DNA of 64,000 nucleotides from the NCBI GenBank assembly GCA_023473795.1, contig JAMCYS010000127.1, positions 1 through 64,000 on the forward strand, given 5' to 3'. Position 1 is the stretch's first letter. Each line of letters starts with the position of its first letter. A program made the translations under genes and the position numbers. Shown here in pieces: positions 63,887-64,000 of this stretch. Below the pieces are notes generated by a model. The model had not been told where the DNA came from and did not search any database. It saw only the letters and a list, made by a program, of their open reading frames with translations. This DNA comes from Chloroflexota bacterium (GTDB lineage Bacteria; Chloroflexota; UBA6077; FW602-bin22; JAMCYS01).

Positions 63887-64000
63887 CCATTGTCACGACT
63901 TGGTTCGTGGGCCGAATCGGCGATGGCTGCCTCCTGCTGGTTCTCTTTGTAGAGCCTCGACATTGGTGGTTGGGGGCACGGATCGGCTGGCACCCGAACG
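63887..64000. other. Sequence after the Rhs gene, cut by the window edge
   Basis: 114 bases with no supported gene. An immunity gene, normally directly downstream of such toxins, is not visible and may lie beyond the window. Confidence 0.5.

Overview
The window is a GC-rich bacterial chromosome segment, densely packed with core genes. It probably comes from Chloroflexota (inference). Several exported proteins carry Pro/Thr-rich linkers of the kind common in that phylum, and one ends in YLPLVPKK, resembling a tail I recall from Chloroflexota secreted proteins. The division cluster includes sbp (DUF1290), as in Gram-positive-like lineages, and no outer-membrane biogenesis genes are visible. Many good sigma70-type promoters with 17-base spacers can be read by eye. 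No phage, insertion sequence or CRISPR array was found.

Layout. 1-8158: pyrimidine operon pyrB(partial)-pyrC-carA-carB-pyrK-pyrD with overlapping or abutting genes. 8167-10810: a Ste24-like M48 protease, a short FtsB/DivIC-like protein and a carbamate kinase. 10872-15160: a consensus promoter driving initiator tRNA-Met, then tilS-hpt-ftsH. 15311-19055 (minus): a stomatin-like protein with its NfeD membrane protease partner, and hisS. 19225-21672: a DUF1537 kinase plus PdxA2-type dehydrogenase pair, probably for four-carbon sugar acids. 21730-26456 (minus): a GT4 glycosyltransferase, a site-2 protease with CBS domains, a secreted protein and a Xer-type recombinase. 26642-28871: a secreted clan GH-A glycosidase-like protein. 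28903-29659 (minus): a CvpA-like protein preceded by a 32-residue membrane miniprotein missing from the ORF track. 29810-31789 (minus): a class III CoA-transferase with an exact in-frame 726-bp tandem duplication. 31956-37137: lysS (with a terminator-like hairpin in its leader), a GH57 glycosidase and serS. 37196-39374: an SPFH membrane protein and ribbon-helix-helix regulator behind a palindrome that covers the promoter, then an ABC ATPase relic and a hypothetical gene. 39591-41464: a GOLD-like exported protein, a zinc-ribbon coiled-coil protein and RNase HI.

41558-57497 is the division and cell-wall (dcw) cluster: mraZ-rsmH-ftsL-ftsI-murF-mraY-murD-ftsW-murG-murC-ddl-ftsQ-sbp-ftsA-ftsZ. MurE and murB are absent from it. 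A set of phased TGGG boxes, the expected MraZ operator, lies between the promoter and mraZ. A minimal metalloprotease gene follows. The window ends with a very large secreted Rhs/YD-repeat protein that combines a sialidase-like propeller, an embedded malectin-like domain and a C-terminal restriction-endonuclease-like toxin.

The best candidates for new biology are the SPFH/RHH operon with its operator-over-promoter design and neighbouring ABC relic, the composite Rhs protein, the lysS leader hairpin, the CvpA-linked miniprotein, and the CoA-transferase duplication (real or an assembly error). All functional calls rest on reading translations and recalled family motifs; no database search was run.
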